64,000 nucleotides of DNA, taken from Bradyrhizobium xenonodulans. GTDB lineage: Bacteria > Pseudomonadota > Alphaproteobacteria > Rhizobiales > Xanthobacteraceae. The notes below the pieces were generated by a model, which saw only the letters and a program-made list of their open reading frames with translations, made no database searches and was not told where the DNA came from. Positions within the stretch are counted from its first letter, which is position 1. Every line of letters starts with the position of its first letter. The DNA is taken from NCBI RefSeq assembly GCF_027594865.1, contig NZ_CP089391.1, positions 2,572,501 through 2,636,500 on the forward strand, written 5' to 3'. Made by a program: the position numbers and the translations under genes. Shown piece by piece: positions 17,271 to 28,526 of this stretch.

Positions 17271-18164
17271 TTGCTCGACAAGCTTGAACTGCTGCTGGCG
17301 CTGGCGAAGGAGCGGCATTTTGGACGCGCGGCGGAGGTATGCGGGGTCACCCAGCCGACCATGTCGACCGGGCTGAAGCAGCTCGAGGAGATCCTCGGCG
17401 TGATGCTGGTCCAGCGCGGATCGCGGTTCCAGGGTTTCACCCCCGAAGGCGAACGAGCGCTGGACTGGGCGCGCCGGATCGTGGGCGATGCCCGCGCCAT
17501 GCGCGACGAGATCAACGGGCTCAAACATCAGCTCTCCGGCGAGATCCGCATCGCGGCGATCCCAACCGTGCTCGGCATGGTCGCACAACTGACGACGCCG
17601 TTCCGCGCCAAGCATCCCGAGGTGCGCTTCCGCATCCAGTCCACGACGTCATCGGAAGTGCTGGGGCTGCTCGAAAATCTCGAGGTGGATGCGGGGCTGA
17701 CCTATATCGAGAACGAGCCGATCGGCAAGGTGCGCACGATTCCGCTCTACAACGAGAGCTATCGCCTGCTGACGGCGCCCGACGGCATGTTCGGCGATCG
17801 CGAGACGGTGACGTGGAAGGAGGTCGGGCAGGTGCCGCTGTGCCTGCTCACGCCCGACATGCAGAACCGCCGCATCATCGACCGCGCGCTGCGCTCGGTC
17901 GGCGCGGAGGCGACGCCGACCTTGACCTCGAACTCGCTGCTCGTGCTGTTCACGCACGTGAAGACGGGGCGCTGGGCGAGCGTGATGCCGGCCAAGCTCG
18001 CCGAGACGCTCGGTCTCTCCGATACGGTGCGTTCGATCCCGATCGTCGATCCCGAGGTCAATTACAGCATCGGCATGGTGATCCCGCAGCGCGATCCGAT
18101 GACGCCGTTGATCGCGGCGCTGGTCAATGTCGCGCGGGAAGTTGCGCCGAAGCTGCAATTGTAA
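17271..18164 (+). CDS. LysR-family regulator divergent from the formate dehydrogenase operon
   Basis: A 297-residue LysR-type transcription regulator with an N-terminal winged helix (residues 1-60; HFGRAAEVCGVTQPTMSTGLKQLEE) and a periplasmic-binding-like effector domain (about 90-295). The start is a TTG at 17271 with AGGGG at 17258-17262; no ATG gives the full helix-turn-helix. Divergence from fdsG strongly suggests it controls formate dehydrogenase, as FdsR does in related bacteria, with formate as a plausible effector (inference). It ends 3 bp from the convergent histidine kinase gene. Confidence 0.9.
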   Translation: MLDKLELLLALAKERHFGRAAEVCGVTQPTMSTGLKQLEEILGVMLVQRGSRFQGFTPEGERALDWARRIVGDARAMRDEINGLKHQLSGEIRIAAIPTVLGMVAQLTTPFRAKHPEVRFRIQSTTSSEVLGLLENLEVDAGLTYIENEPIGKVRTIPLYNESYRLLTAPDGMFGDRETVTWKEVGQVPLCLLTPDMQNRRIIDRALRSVGAEATPTLTSNSLLVLFTHVKTGRWASVMPAKLAETLGLSDTVRSIPIVDPEVNYSIGMVIPQRDPMTPLIAALVNVAREVAPKLQL

Positions 18165-18167
18165 GCG

Positions 18168-20498
<2,331 letters not shown>

Positions 20499-20723
20499 GC
20501 CTTCGGCCCCCTGGAAAACTGCTTACGACGAACTTCGAAAGCAGCCCCACATCGCTTTCGAATCACACCGATTTGAATCCAGTTTTCGCGGGCTGTCGAG
20601 AGTCAATGAATCGTTAATGCCGAATAATTCTTATCCAATGGAGAGTTCTTAGCTCTCGCGTCCGTAAATCGACGTGTGCGGTGAGTCCGAAACGAGAACG
20701 TGTGACTCCTCGCACATTCTGCA

Positions 20724-22097
20724 TCACGCGCGCGGCGGCTCGGCGTGACTGATGACGCGCTTCACGCTCGGGAACGCGCGGCGCAGCGCGCGCTCGATCG
20801 CGTCGACATGCTCGTGCACTTTGATCACGCTCATCGACGGTGCGGCGCGGCAGTGGAAGTTGACGATCTCGCCGGCGTCGGTGTTGCGGACGCGCACATT
20901 ATGGATGTCGTGGATCTCGCCGCCGGCGGCGTATTCGGCGAGCGCGGCGGCAATCGTCTGCACCCGTTCCGGCGCGGCATCGACGCCGAACGGCAGTTCC
21001 GGTTCCAGCGGCTCGATGTGGACGTCGACCTCGACGTCCTCGCCGAACTCCTCCTGGATGTTGCGCTCCAGCGTATTGGCGACGTCGTGAGCGGCCTCGA
21101 GCTGCATCCCGGCGTCGACCTCGAGGTCGATGCCGACGATCAGCTTGGTGCCGAGGTCGTGCACCGTGACGTGGTGGATGGCGAGGCCCGAATTGCGCGC
21201 GATCACCATGATGCGGTCGCGCACGGTCTCGTTGTCGCGGGCGACGGGGACGGCGGTGAAGGTGAGGTCGGTATCGCCGAACGCCTTGGCGACGGCCGCT
21301 TGCGCCTTGCGCTTGATGTCCTCGACCCGGTCGATCGGATAGGTCCGCGGCACCTTTGCGATGGTGTCGATGAACGTGGTCGCTCCGACCATGCGCACGC
21401 GAAGCCGTTCGACGTCGATCACGCCTGCTACGCTGCGGATCGCCGCCGTGGCCTTCTCCTGTGCGCCTTCCGGCGCGCGGTCGACCAGCGTCTGCACGGT
21501 GGAGCCCGCCATGCGCAGGCCGAGCGCCGCGATCATCACGGCGACGGCGGCGGCGGCGGCGGCGTCGCCCCACCAGAAGCCGAGGCCGGCGAGGATCAGG
21601 CCGACGATCACGGCGCAGGACCCCATGACGTCGGAGGCGAAATGCAGTGCGTCGGCGGCGAGCGCCTGGCTGCGCGTTTCCCGTGCGGCGCGGTGCAGGG
21701 CGCGGGCGCGCCACAGATTCACGACGATGTCGATCACCAGCACCACGAACGGCACGGCCGAGATGGTCGGCGGCGGGGTTCCCTCGCGCAGGCGGCTATA
21801 GGACTCCACCAGGATGCCGCCGGCGAGCACGTAGAGCAGGGCGGTGACGCCGAGCGCGGAGACGCTCTCCAGCTTGCCGTGGCCGTAATGGTGCTCGTCG
21901 TCCGCCGGCTTGTCGGACACCCGTACCACCGCCCAGGTGATGATGGTCGCGACCAGGTCGATCGAGGAATGCAGGGCCTCGGAGATCAGGGCCAGCGAGC
22001 CGATCGCGATCCCGACCGCGAACTTGGCCGCTGCCATGCCGCCGCTGGCGAAGATCGAGATCGCCGCGACCGAGGTTTTGTCGTGCTGGGGTGTCAT
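20724..22097 (-). CDS. Cation diffusion facilitator (CDF) family metal/proton antiporter
   Basis: A 457-residue efflux protein. The N-terminal half has about six membrane segments with metal-site motifs LHSSIDLVAT (His and Asp four apart) in the second and HFASDVMGS in the fifth, matching the HXXXD type tetrahedral site of Zn/Fe-type CDF proteins. A histidine-rich loop, DDEHHYGHGK, follows segment 2. The C-terminal half is unusually long, with an extended dimerisation region (about residues 210-450) that seems to contain two or three ferredoxin-like repeats. Metal specificity is not readable. The 225-bp gap to the kinase gene downstream shows no gene. Confidence 0.9.
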   Translation of the reverse strand: MTPQHDKTSVAAISIFASGGMAAAKFAVGIAIGSLALISEALHSSIDLVATIITWAVVRVSDKPADDEHHYGHGKLESVSALGVTALLYVLAGGILVESYSRLREGTPPPTISAVPFVVLVIDIVVNLWRARALHRAARETRSQALAADALHFASDVMGSCAVIVGLILAGLGFWWGDAAAAAAVAVMIAALGLRMAGSTVQTLVDRAPEGAQEKATAAIRSVAGVIDVERLRVRMVGATTFIDTIAKVPRTYPIDRVEDIKRKAQAAVAKAFGDTDLTFTAVPVARDNETVRDRIMVIARNSGLAIHHVTVHDLGTKLIVGIDLEVDAGMQLEAAHDVANTLERNIQEEFGEDVEVDVHIEPLEPELPFGVDAAPERVQTIAAALAEYAAGGEIHDIHNVRVRNTDAGEIVNFHCRAAPSMSVIKVHEHVDAIERALRRAFPSVKRVISHAEPPRA

Positions 22098-22189
22098 GGC
22101 GGGGATTTAGCAGGGCGGGGGTGAACATCAAGCGATGATCCACAGCCGTAGTCGCAAGTGAGTTGCAGGAGCGATGGTCTCCACGATCT

Positions 22190-22315
22190 CGTAGGGTGGG
22201 CAAAGGCGCGCAAGCGCCGTGCCCACCATCCTTGCGCGATCGCTGACGCAAGGTGGGCACGCTTCCGCCTTCACTCTTCGAGCTACGGCGGACGAGTCGC
22301 TTTGCCCACCCTACG
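22190..22315. repeat. Palindromic intergenic repeat, copy 1
   Basis: A 126-bp element bounded by a perfect 15-bp inverted repeat, CGTAGGGTGGGCAAA at 22190-22204 and its complement at 22301-22315. Inside lie further GTGGGC/GCCCAC arms. A shorter copy occurs at 41142-41232, so it is a dispersed family. It fills most of the gap between the CDF gene and the quinone oxidoreductase gene and contains no plausible coding sequence. Confidence 0.8.
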
Positions 22316-22336
22316 AAACCGGGACTGGAACGACCG

Positions 22337-23308
22337 CTACGGTGCGGTCACGACGATCTTCCCCAGATGCTTCTTCGCTTCCATGTGCTCGAACGCCTCG
22401 TCGATCTTGTCGAACGGATACACCTGGTCGATCGGCAGCTGGAGTTTTCGCGATTCCACCGCGCCCCAGATGTCCTTGCGAACCTGCTCGAAGATCTCGC
22501 GGACCTCCTCGATGGTGCGGGTGCGGAAGGTGACGCCGACATAGTCGATGCGGCGCGCGGCATGGAGGTCGAAATTGAAGTCGGCGTGGGTGCCGCCGAG
22601 CCGGCCGACATTGACGATGCGGCCCTTGACCCTGGTCGCAGCGAGATTCTGGTTCGCGACTTTGCCGGAGACCTGGTCGACGATGAGGTCAACACCTTCG
22701 CCGCCGGTCGCCTTCAGGACCTCGTCGACCCATTTGGGATCGGAGGAGTCGACCGCGAGATCGGCGCCGTACTCCTTCAACCGGCCGCGGCGGGTGGCAT
22801 CGGTGGACGAGCCGATCACGAGTTTTGCGCCCTTCAGCTTGGCGATCTGCATCGCCATCAGGCCGACGCCGGAGCTGGCGCCCTGGATCAGCACGGCCTG
22901 ACCGGGCTGCACGCCGCCGATGGTGACGACGGCGTTGTGCATGGTCGCGAGCGCGACGGGCAGGGTGGCCGCCTCCTCGAAGTTCATGTTTGAGGGCGCG
23001 CGGAATAGCCGGCCATGGTCGGCCAGCGTGTACTCGGCAAACGCCGCGCCGCCCGAGCCCATGATGCGGTCGCCGACCTTGACGCCCTTGGCATCCGGTC
23101 CGAGCTCGGCGACTTCGCCGGCCCATTCCATGCCGAGCACGGTGCCGGCGCCGCCGGCTGCGCCGTGGGCGTGGCCCTTGCGCATGCCGGTGTCGGCGCG
23201 ATTGAGGCCACAGGCGCGGACCTTCACCAGCACTTGCGTGCCCTTGGGCTTTGGTTGAGCGACGTCGGAAATCCGAGCTCCGTCAGGGCCGTAGACATAA
23301 GCCTTCAT
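22337..23308 (-). CDS. Zinc-independent NADPH:quinone oxidoreductase (MDR family)
   Basis: A 323-residue medium-chain dehydrogenase/reductase. The GroES-like N-terminal domain reads VLVKVRACGLNRADTGMRKG and lacks the catalytic-zinc cysteine/histidine set. The Rossmann domain has the nucleotide motif IQGASSGVGLMAMQIAK near residues 142-158. Such enzymes reduce quinones or enones with NADPH. It lies 25 bp after the nitronate-monooxygenase-like gene on the same strand, so the two probably form an operon; a shared role in reducing or detoxifying nitro or enone compounds is possible but unproven. Confidence 0.88.
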   Translation of the reverse strand: MKAYVYGPDGARISDVAQPKPKGTQVLVKVRACGLNRADTGMRKGHAHGAAGGAGTVLGMEWAGEVAELGPDAKGVKVGDRIMGSGGAAFAEYTLADHGRLFRAPSNMNFEEAATLPVALATMHNAVVTIGGVQPGQAVLIQGASSGVGLMAMQIAKLKGAKLVIGSSTDATRRGRLKEYGADLAVDSSDPKWVDEVLKATGGEGVDLIVDQVSGKVANQNLAATRVKGRIVNVGRLGGTHADFNFDLHAARRIDYVGVTFRTRTIEEVREIFEQVRKDIWGAVESRKLQLPIDQVYPFDKIDEAFEHMEAKKHLGKIVVTAP

Positions 23309-23333
23309 GAATTACTCTCGCTTCTTGCAGTGA

Positions 23334-24407
<1,074 letters not shown>

Positions 24408-24490
24408 CTATTGCACGGGCGTGCGGTGGGGGCGGGGCGATCATGCGGGCGGCGAGGGGATTCCGTGAGGCGGATAATTGATGTCTCACT

Positions 24491-24694
24491 CCGTCATCCC
24501 CGCGCAACCGCGAAGCGGTTGTCGCTGGAGGTGCGAGACATGGGACGCGATGCGTCCCATGGAGAGCCTCGAAGGATGCGCGGCCACGCTGCGGGAGCCG
24601 GGCTGTCGCCCTTCGAGGCCTCCGCTTCGCTCCGGCGCCTCAGGGGGACGGACATGGATTGGTGTCCGCTGCTTCAGCCCCGTCGCAATGACGG
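24491..24694. repeat. Intergenic palindromic repeat element
   Basis: The 369-bp gap between 24330 and 24699 is dominated by a structured element. It starts CCGTCAT (24491-24497) and ends ATGACGG (24688-24694), an inverted terminal pair. It also contains an internal complementary pair, CCTCGAAGG and CCTTCGAGG. Such elements with CCGTCAT ends are typical of Bradyrhizobium-like intergenic DNA. No coding signal is evident. Confidence 0.6.
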
Positions 24695-24699
24695 GAGAG

Positions 24700-25350
24700 C
24701 TACTCCGCCGACAGCCGCACCATCTGGCGGCCGCCGTTCATTTCCTTGAGGCGGTTGACGAAGTTTTCCGGACGCTGCCAGCGATAGGGGACCTGCAGGC
24801 CCATGAACTCGGCAATGTCGCCGATGAAACCGGTGCAGTTGGTGGTCTCGGCGTTCCAGACCGGTGAGTTCGCCTGCAATTTCTTGATGTAGGCGAACAC
24901 GCGCTTGGCGTCGGCTTCGTTCAGATAGACGCGGTAGCTCGCGGTCAGATAGTCCGGATCGAGATCGCCGTAGCTCGCGCCGGTCTCCGACGGCACAAAG
25001 GTGAGGTGACCAAGCACGTAAGCGAGCGTGTCGCCGGCCGGCGTCAGGCCCGCGACCTCGACCGCCTTCTCGCTGGTCTTGCCGTACCAGACGAAGGCGT
25101 GGCCCCAGCTCGCCGCCGTCCGCGCGCGGAAGTCGACGTAATAGGGACCCTTCTCCGCGCGCGCGACGGAGCGCCGGGTCGATTGCGGCTGAGGTCGTGA
25201 CGCGCTGTCGGTCGTCGCAAGCGCATTGGCGTCGGCAACGCGCTTGTTCGCTTCGTGGGCCGAGGCCGAGGGCATCATGCAGGCGATCATCGCCGCGAGC
25301 GCGAGTCCCGCAAGGATGCAGGATCCCGATCGGTCAGGTCTGTTCGTCAC
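24700..25350 (-). CDS. Exported protein of unknown function with a TNCTGF motif
   Basis: A 216-residue protein starting at GTG 25350 with a strong GAGGGGGG ribosome site. A signal peptide spans about residues 1-31 (ending ASA), then a low-complexity Ser/Arg/Gln stretch. The folded part (about 65-200) contains GHAFVWYG near residue 84 and ETTNCTGFIGDIAEFMGL near residue 168. A conserved His early and Asn-Cys late is reminiscent of the permuted papain-like DUF4105/NlpC-type arrangement, but I cannot confirm it. Function unknown. Confidence 0.75.
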   Translation of the reverse strand: MTNRPDRSGSCILAGLALAAMIACMMPSASAHEANKRVADANALATTDSASRPQPQSTRRSVARAEKGPYYVDFRARTAASWGHAFVWYGKTSEKAVEVAGLTPAGDTLAYVLGHLTFVPSETGASYGDLDPDYLTASYRVYLNEADAKRVFAYIKKLQANSPVWNAETTNCTGFIGDIAEFMGLQVPYRWQRPENFVNRLKEMNGGRQMVRLSAE

Positions 25351-25397
25351 GCTGTCCCCCTCGACTGTCGGCCGCTTACGCAGATCTCTTGTGCGGA

Positions 25398-25598
25398 TCA
25401 GTAGCGCGCTGCGACCGGGCCGGGCGCCTTGCCGATCGGGGACTTTCCAATCGGGCTCTTGCCAATCGGCATCTTGCCGATCGGAGCTTGCTCGGAATAG
25501 ACCGGCACGGGCTGGCGGCGCGGCAGATCCGCGGCGTTCGCAGCCGTCACCAGAGCAAGCGTGGCACCGAGAGCAATTACAATCTTCTTCACAGTCAT
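25398..25598 (-). CDS. Small exported protein with tandem PIGK repeats
   Basis: A 66-residue protein. ATG at 25598 gives a clean signal peptide (MTVKKIVIALGATLALVTAANA), then a mature part of about 44 residues. Four PIGK units appear in tandem, spaced five residues (APIGK, MPIGK, SPIGK, SPIGK), encoded by a 15-bp DNA repeat. The mature protein is proline-rich and basic and probably unstructured. Small exported proteins of this sort are common in Bradyrhizobium, but I know no function. Confidence 0.7.
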   Translation of the reverse strand: MTVKKIVIALGATLALVTAANAADLPRRQPVPVYSEQAPIGKMPIGKSPIGKSPIGKAPGPVAARY

Positions 25599-25781
25599 AC
25601 CCCTACAAGGTTTGGTCCAAACACGGCTGAGCCGTGCCCCCAGACACGCCTCACAGAAGGGCGGCCGAATGCGTCCAAGTTGCGGCATGCGCGGGACATG
25701 TTGGCGGCATTGATCGGGCGTACGCAGATGTGATGTGTCTGGATGTTTCTGGGCGTCGGATGCCGGCCCCTGCGCAGCTTC

Positions 25782-27188
25782 TCACCCGATCCGGTTGAGG
25801 CTGTTCCTGATCGTCGAGAAGATACCGCCGATGTCTTTTCGCAAGGCATCGAGCGCGTTGAAATTGTCGAAGATGCGGCCGAGGCGGTCTTCGACCTCAC
25901 GCTTGCTTTCGGTCAGCGCGTCGACGCGCGAGGCGAGGGTGACATCGCCGCTCGCTTCGATCTCGCCGACGGTTCTCGCCAGAAGATCGCGTGTGGTGCC
26001 GACCTCCGCGATCAGGGCCTCGATGCCGAACACCGGGGCCTTCAGCGGAACGAGGTCGGCCTGCGACTTCGACAGCTCCGTCTTGAAGGCGTTGAGCGTC
26101 GCCAGCGTCTCCTGCAACACGCCGAGGCGCTGACGCGACTGGAGCACGAAATCGTTCAGCGCGTTCTGGCGCTCAGTGAGCGTCTTGCCGTCGGGGTCGG
26201 TCTCGACATCGGCGAGCGAGCGTTCGAGCTGGGCCTGGCGCTGGCCGAGCTCCTCGAAATCGAGCCGGATGGCTTTCAGGATGTTGAAGCTGTCGTCGAT
26301 GCGGGCAAGGCGCTGCTCGATCTCGATCTTGTTCTTCGACAGCGTCTCGACGCGGGTGCCGAGCGGCGCTTCGCCGCCGGACTCGAGCTCTTCGATGCTC
26401 TTGGCGAGACGGTCGTGGCTGAGGCCAAGCTCGCCGATCACGGCGTTGATGCCGGCGTCGGTCGAGCGCAGCGGCACCAGCTCGGCGTGGGATTTCGCGA
26501 GATCTTCCTTGTACTGGTTGAGGGTCGCGAAAATATCCTGGACCGCGTTCACCCGCGTCAGCAGCGTCGATACGTCGCGCGCGATATCCCTCTGCCGGTC
26601 GGCGAGATTGTTCTTGCGGTCGTCGGTCTCGAGGTCGTGCAGCGAGCGCTCGAGCTGGTTCTGGCGATCGCGGATCTCGGTGAAGACGGGCTCGACCGCC
26701 CGGCGCTGGTCGGCGACCTTGCCCACCATCTCGCGCAGCGCCTGCTGGCGGCGGCGGATGTCGGCGAGCTGGTCATGCATATCGGTGGATTCGTTGCGGC
26801 CCTGCTGGAGCAGCGCGCGCTGCTCGGTCTCGCCCAGCTTGTCGTGGAGGGCGGAGACGGCTTCCCTGGGATCGCTCTCGATCAGGTGCTGGACGGTGGC
26901 GTCTAGGTGATTTTGCAGGGCGTGGGCGACGACCACGTCTTCCCGAGTCTTCTTGAGCCGGCCGCGGAGGGTGTTGAGGCGCCGGTCCTGGCGTGACAGC
27001 CGCCAGGCGGTTGCCCCGATCAGCGCCAGCGCCAGCGCGAGGGGCGCGCCGGTTGCGACGCGCTGCGGGACAGGCAAGCCTCCGAACCAGGCGGGCAGGT
27101 GGCCGATATCATAACCAAACGCCTGCTGCGCGAGAAACGCGATGACGGCCAGCAGGACAAACCAGGCAACCAGGAAAAACAGCCACAT
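25782..27188 (-). CDS. Membrane-anchored coiled-coil protein with a 142-residue internal duplication
   Basis: A 468-residue protein starting at ATG 27188 (GAGGAAG ribosome site). Two hydrophobic segments (about residues 2-22 and 46-64) are followed by a long heptad-rich coiled coil. Residues 179-320 and 321-460 are tandem copies: both begin LERSL, then share RQ, TLN-x-(Y/F)-K, L-x-KS-x-A-x-LVPL, a GI-x-A-x-I core, an RV-x-(T/A)-L stretch, an E-x-RL-x-RI block and FN-x-L-x-A at matching positions. The period is 142 residues. No enzymatic motif is seen. It may be a structural or scaffold protein reaching from the inner membrane. Unknown function. Confidence 0.8.
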   Translation of the reverse strand: MWLFFLVAWFVLLAVIAFLAQQAFGYDIGHLPAWFGGLPVPQRVATGAPLALALALIGATAWRLSRQDRRLNTLRGRLKKTREDVVVAHALQNHLDATVQHLIESDPREAVSALHDKLGETEQRALLQQGRNESTDMHDQLADIRRRQQALREMVGKVADQRRAVEPVFTEIRDRQNQLERSLHDLETDDRKNNLADRQRDIARDVSTLLTRVNAVQDIFATLNQYKEDLAKSHAELVPLRSTDAGINAVIGELGLSHDRLAKSIEELESGGEAPLGTRVETLSKNKIEIEQRLARIDDSFNILKAIRLDFEELGQRQAQLERSLADVETDPDGKTLTERQNALNDFVLQSRQRLGVLQETLATLNAFKTELSKSQADLVPLKAPVFGIEALIAEVGTTRDLLARTVGEIEASGDVTLASRVDALTESKREVEDRLGRIFDNFNALDALRKDIGGIFSTIRNSLNRIG

Positions 27189-27376
27189 CGTGACTTCCTC
27201 ACGCCGGCACACATTTTCGCCATGATTGCTATTGGAGAGCGGAACCGAGATCAAGGGCCGCGCGGCTTGCCGGAGGGTGTCCGGTAGCGCGATCCACGGC
27301 TGGTTGCGTCAGCCGATCGGTGGAGGGGGCCTGCTGGAGTTGCCGGGTTCTTCTCGAAGACGCGAGAAGGCTGTCG

Positions 27377-27445
27377 CCCGCATGAGCGCAGCAACATGCG
27401 GGACCACGTCAAGGCCTGTCCCGGATGTCGCTCCGCTCATCCGGG
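27377..27445. repeat. Double-hairpin intergenic repeat
   Basis: Two adjacent hairpins: CCCGCAT (27377-27383) with ATGCGGG (27396-27402), and CCCGGATG (27420-27427) with CATCCGGG (27438-27445). This paired-stem layout looks like a dispersed REP-type element. It fills the 277-bp gap between the coiled-coil gene and the 38-residue membrane protein. Confidence 0.55.
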
Positions 27446-27465
27446 CCACAGCGTCGTGCTCGCTA

Positions 27466-27582
27466 TTATTTCCGGAAGAAGTTCGAGCGCAGCTTGTCGG
27501 CGAACCAGACCACGAAGATCGCAGCGAACGCGAGAGCAAAGTACAGAGCGGTCCACAAAAGCGCATTACCGGCATTCGTCAT
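27466..27582 (-). CDS. 38-residue single-span membrane protein
   Basis: A short ORF reading MTNAGNALLWTALYFALAFA and ending in the basic tail ADKLRSNFFRK. A very strong GGGGAGGA ribosome site lies 5-6 bp before the ATG at 27582. One hydrophobic helix (about residues 8-27) with a positively charged C-terminus suggests an inner-membrane miniprotein. An upstream in-frame start at 27660 would add an arginine-rich stretch that looks random. No function is known; the case rests on the ribosome site, the helix and the compact ORF. Confidence 0.55.
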   Translation of the reverse strand: MTNAGNALLWTALYFALAFAAIFVVWFADKLRSNFFRK

Positions 27583-27697
27583 GGCGTCCTCCCCGGCATC
27601 AGAAATCGATTGCCGGATAGGATAACGGCGGCCGCGACGGCGCGATTTGCGCAGGATCAATTTTGCCGCGCTGCGGCGAAAATGGCCGGTGGGCCTT

Positions 27698-27730
27698 CAT
27701 TCCGGGCACGACGGAGTTGCGCCCGGAATG
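27698..27730. terminator. Stem-loop downstream of the FAH-family gene
   Basis: CATTCCGGGC at 27698-27707 pairs perfectly with GCCCGGAATG at 27721-27730 around a 13-nt loop, 11 bp past the stop of the minus-strand FAH-family gene. There is no clear T-run, so it may be a weak terminator or part of a repeat. Confidence 0.45.
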
Positions 27731-27740
27731 ACCGGGAGGG

Positions 27741-28526
27741 CTACAGCCGAAACTCGTTCGTCAGCTCGCCGATGCCGTCGATCGCGACGGTCACAATGTT
27801 GACCGGCTCCTTCATGACGCCGACGCCGACCGATGTCCCGACGGCGATGAGATCGCCCGGGAGCAGGGTCATGTCGTGGGAGATCTTGCTGACCAGCTCC
27901 TGCGCGGTGAAGATCATGTCCGAGATCGGATAGTTCTGCCGCTCCGCGCCGTTGAGGATGGTGCGGACCGTCAGCCTGGCCGGATCGAGGCCGGTCGCGA
28001 TCACAGGGCCGAACGGGCCGTAATCGTCGATGCCCTTGGCGCGGGCCCATTGCGGGAAGGTGGGGTCGCTGGTCAGGATGTCGTTGGCGGTGATGTCGTT
28101 GACGCAGGTGTAGCCGAAGATGAAGCTGTCGGCTTCCGCCGGCGAGACGCGGGCGCAGGTCTTGCCGATGACGATGCCGAGCTCGCCCTCATAGGTTGTC
28201 TTGCCGTCGTAATAAGAGGGACGGCGGATCACCGCGCCCGGCGTCGTGATGCTGGTGGTGGCCTTGAGCAGATAGAGCGGCTCCGGCGGTTCGGGCTGGT
28301 TCAGCTTGGCCGCGAGCGCGTGAAAGTTGTTCCAGAGCGCGACGATCTTGCTGGGCGCGCAGGGCGCGAGCAGCTCGACCTCCGTCAGCGCCAGAATCTT
28401 GCCGGTGGCTGCATGGCGGCCGAACATCTCGCCTTCATGTACGCTGATGCCTGATGAGGTCAGCGTGCCGAAGCCGGTTGCGCCGGCATGGCGGAAGCGG
28501 AGCCATTGTTTCATCTCGCCTGCCAT
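27741..28526 (-). CDS. Fumarylacetoacetate hydrolase family protein
   Basis: A 261-residue protein of the FAH superfamily, whose members hydrolyse, decarboxylate or isomerise beta-keto or enol acids with a divalent metal. The family metal ligands are visible as YEGELGIVIGK (the E-x-E pair, near residue 113) and a later Asp in YTCVNDITANDI. The C-terminal GDLIAVGTSVGVG matches the family GD-(V/L)-I-x-TGTP-x-GVG block. The start ATG at 28526 overlaps the stop of the PanE-family gene (TGATG), so the two are coupled. The substrate is unknown. Confidence 0.87.
   Translation of the reverse strand: MAGEMKQWLRFRHAGATGFGTLTSSGISVHEGEMFGRHAATGKILALTEVELLAPCAPSKIVALWNNFHALAAKLNQPEPPEPLYLLKATTSITTPGAVIRRPSYYDGKTTYEGELGIVIGKTCARVSPAEADSFIFGYTCVNDITANDILTSDPTFPQWARAKGIDDYGPFGPVIATGLDPARLTVRTILNGAERQNYPISDMIFTAQELVSKISHDMTLLPGDLIAVGTSVGVGVMKEPVNIVTVAIDGIGELTNEFRL

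Noticed and set aside
25430..25500. Short direct repeats that might suggest a CRISPR or satellite
   Set aside because: The units are 15 bp, without spacers, in frame, and encode the PIGK repeats of a signal-peptide-bearing protein.
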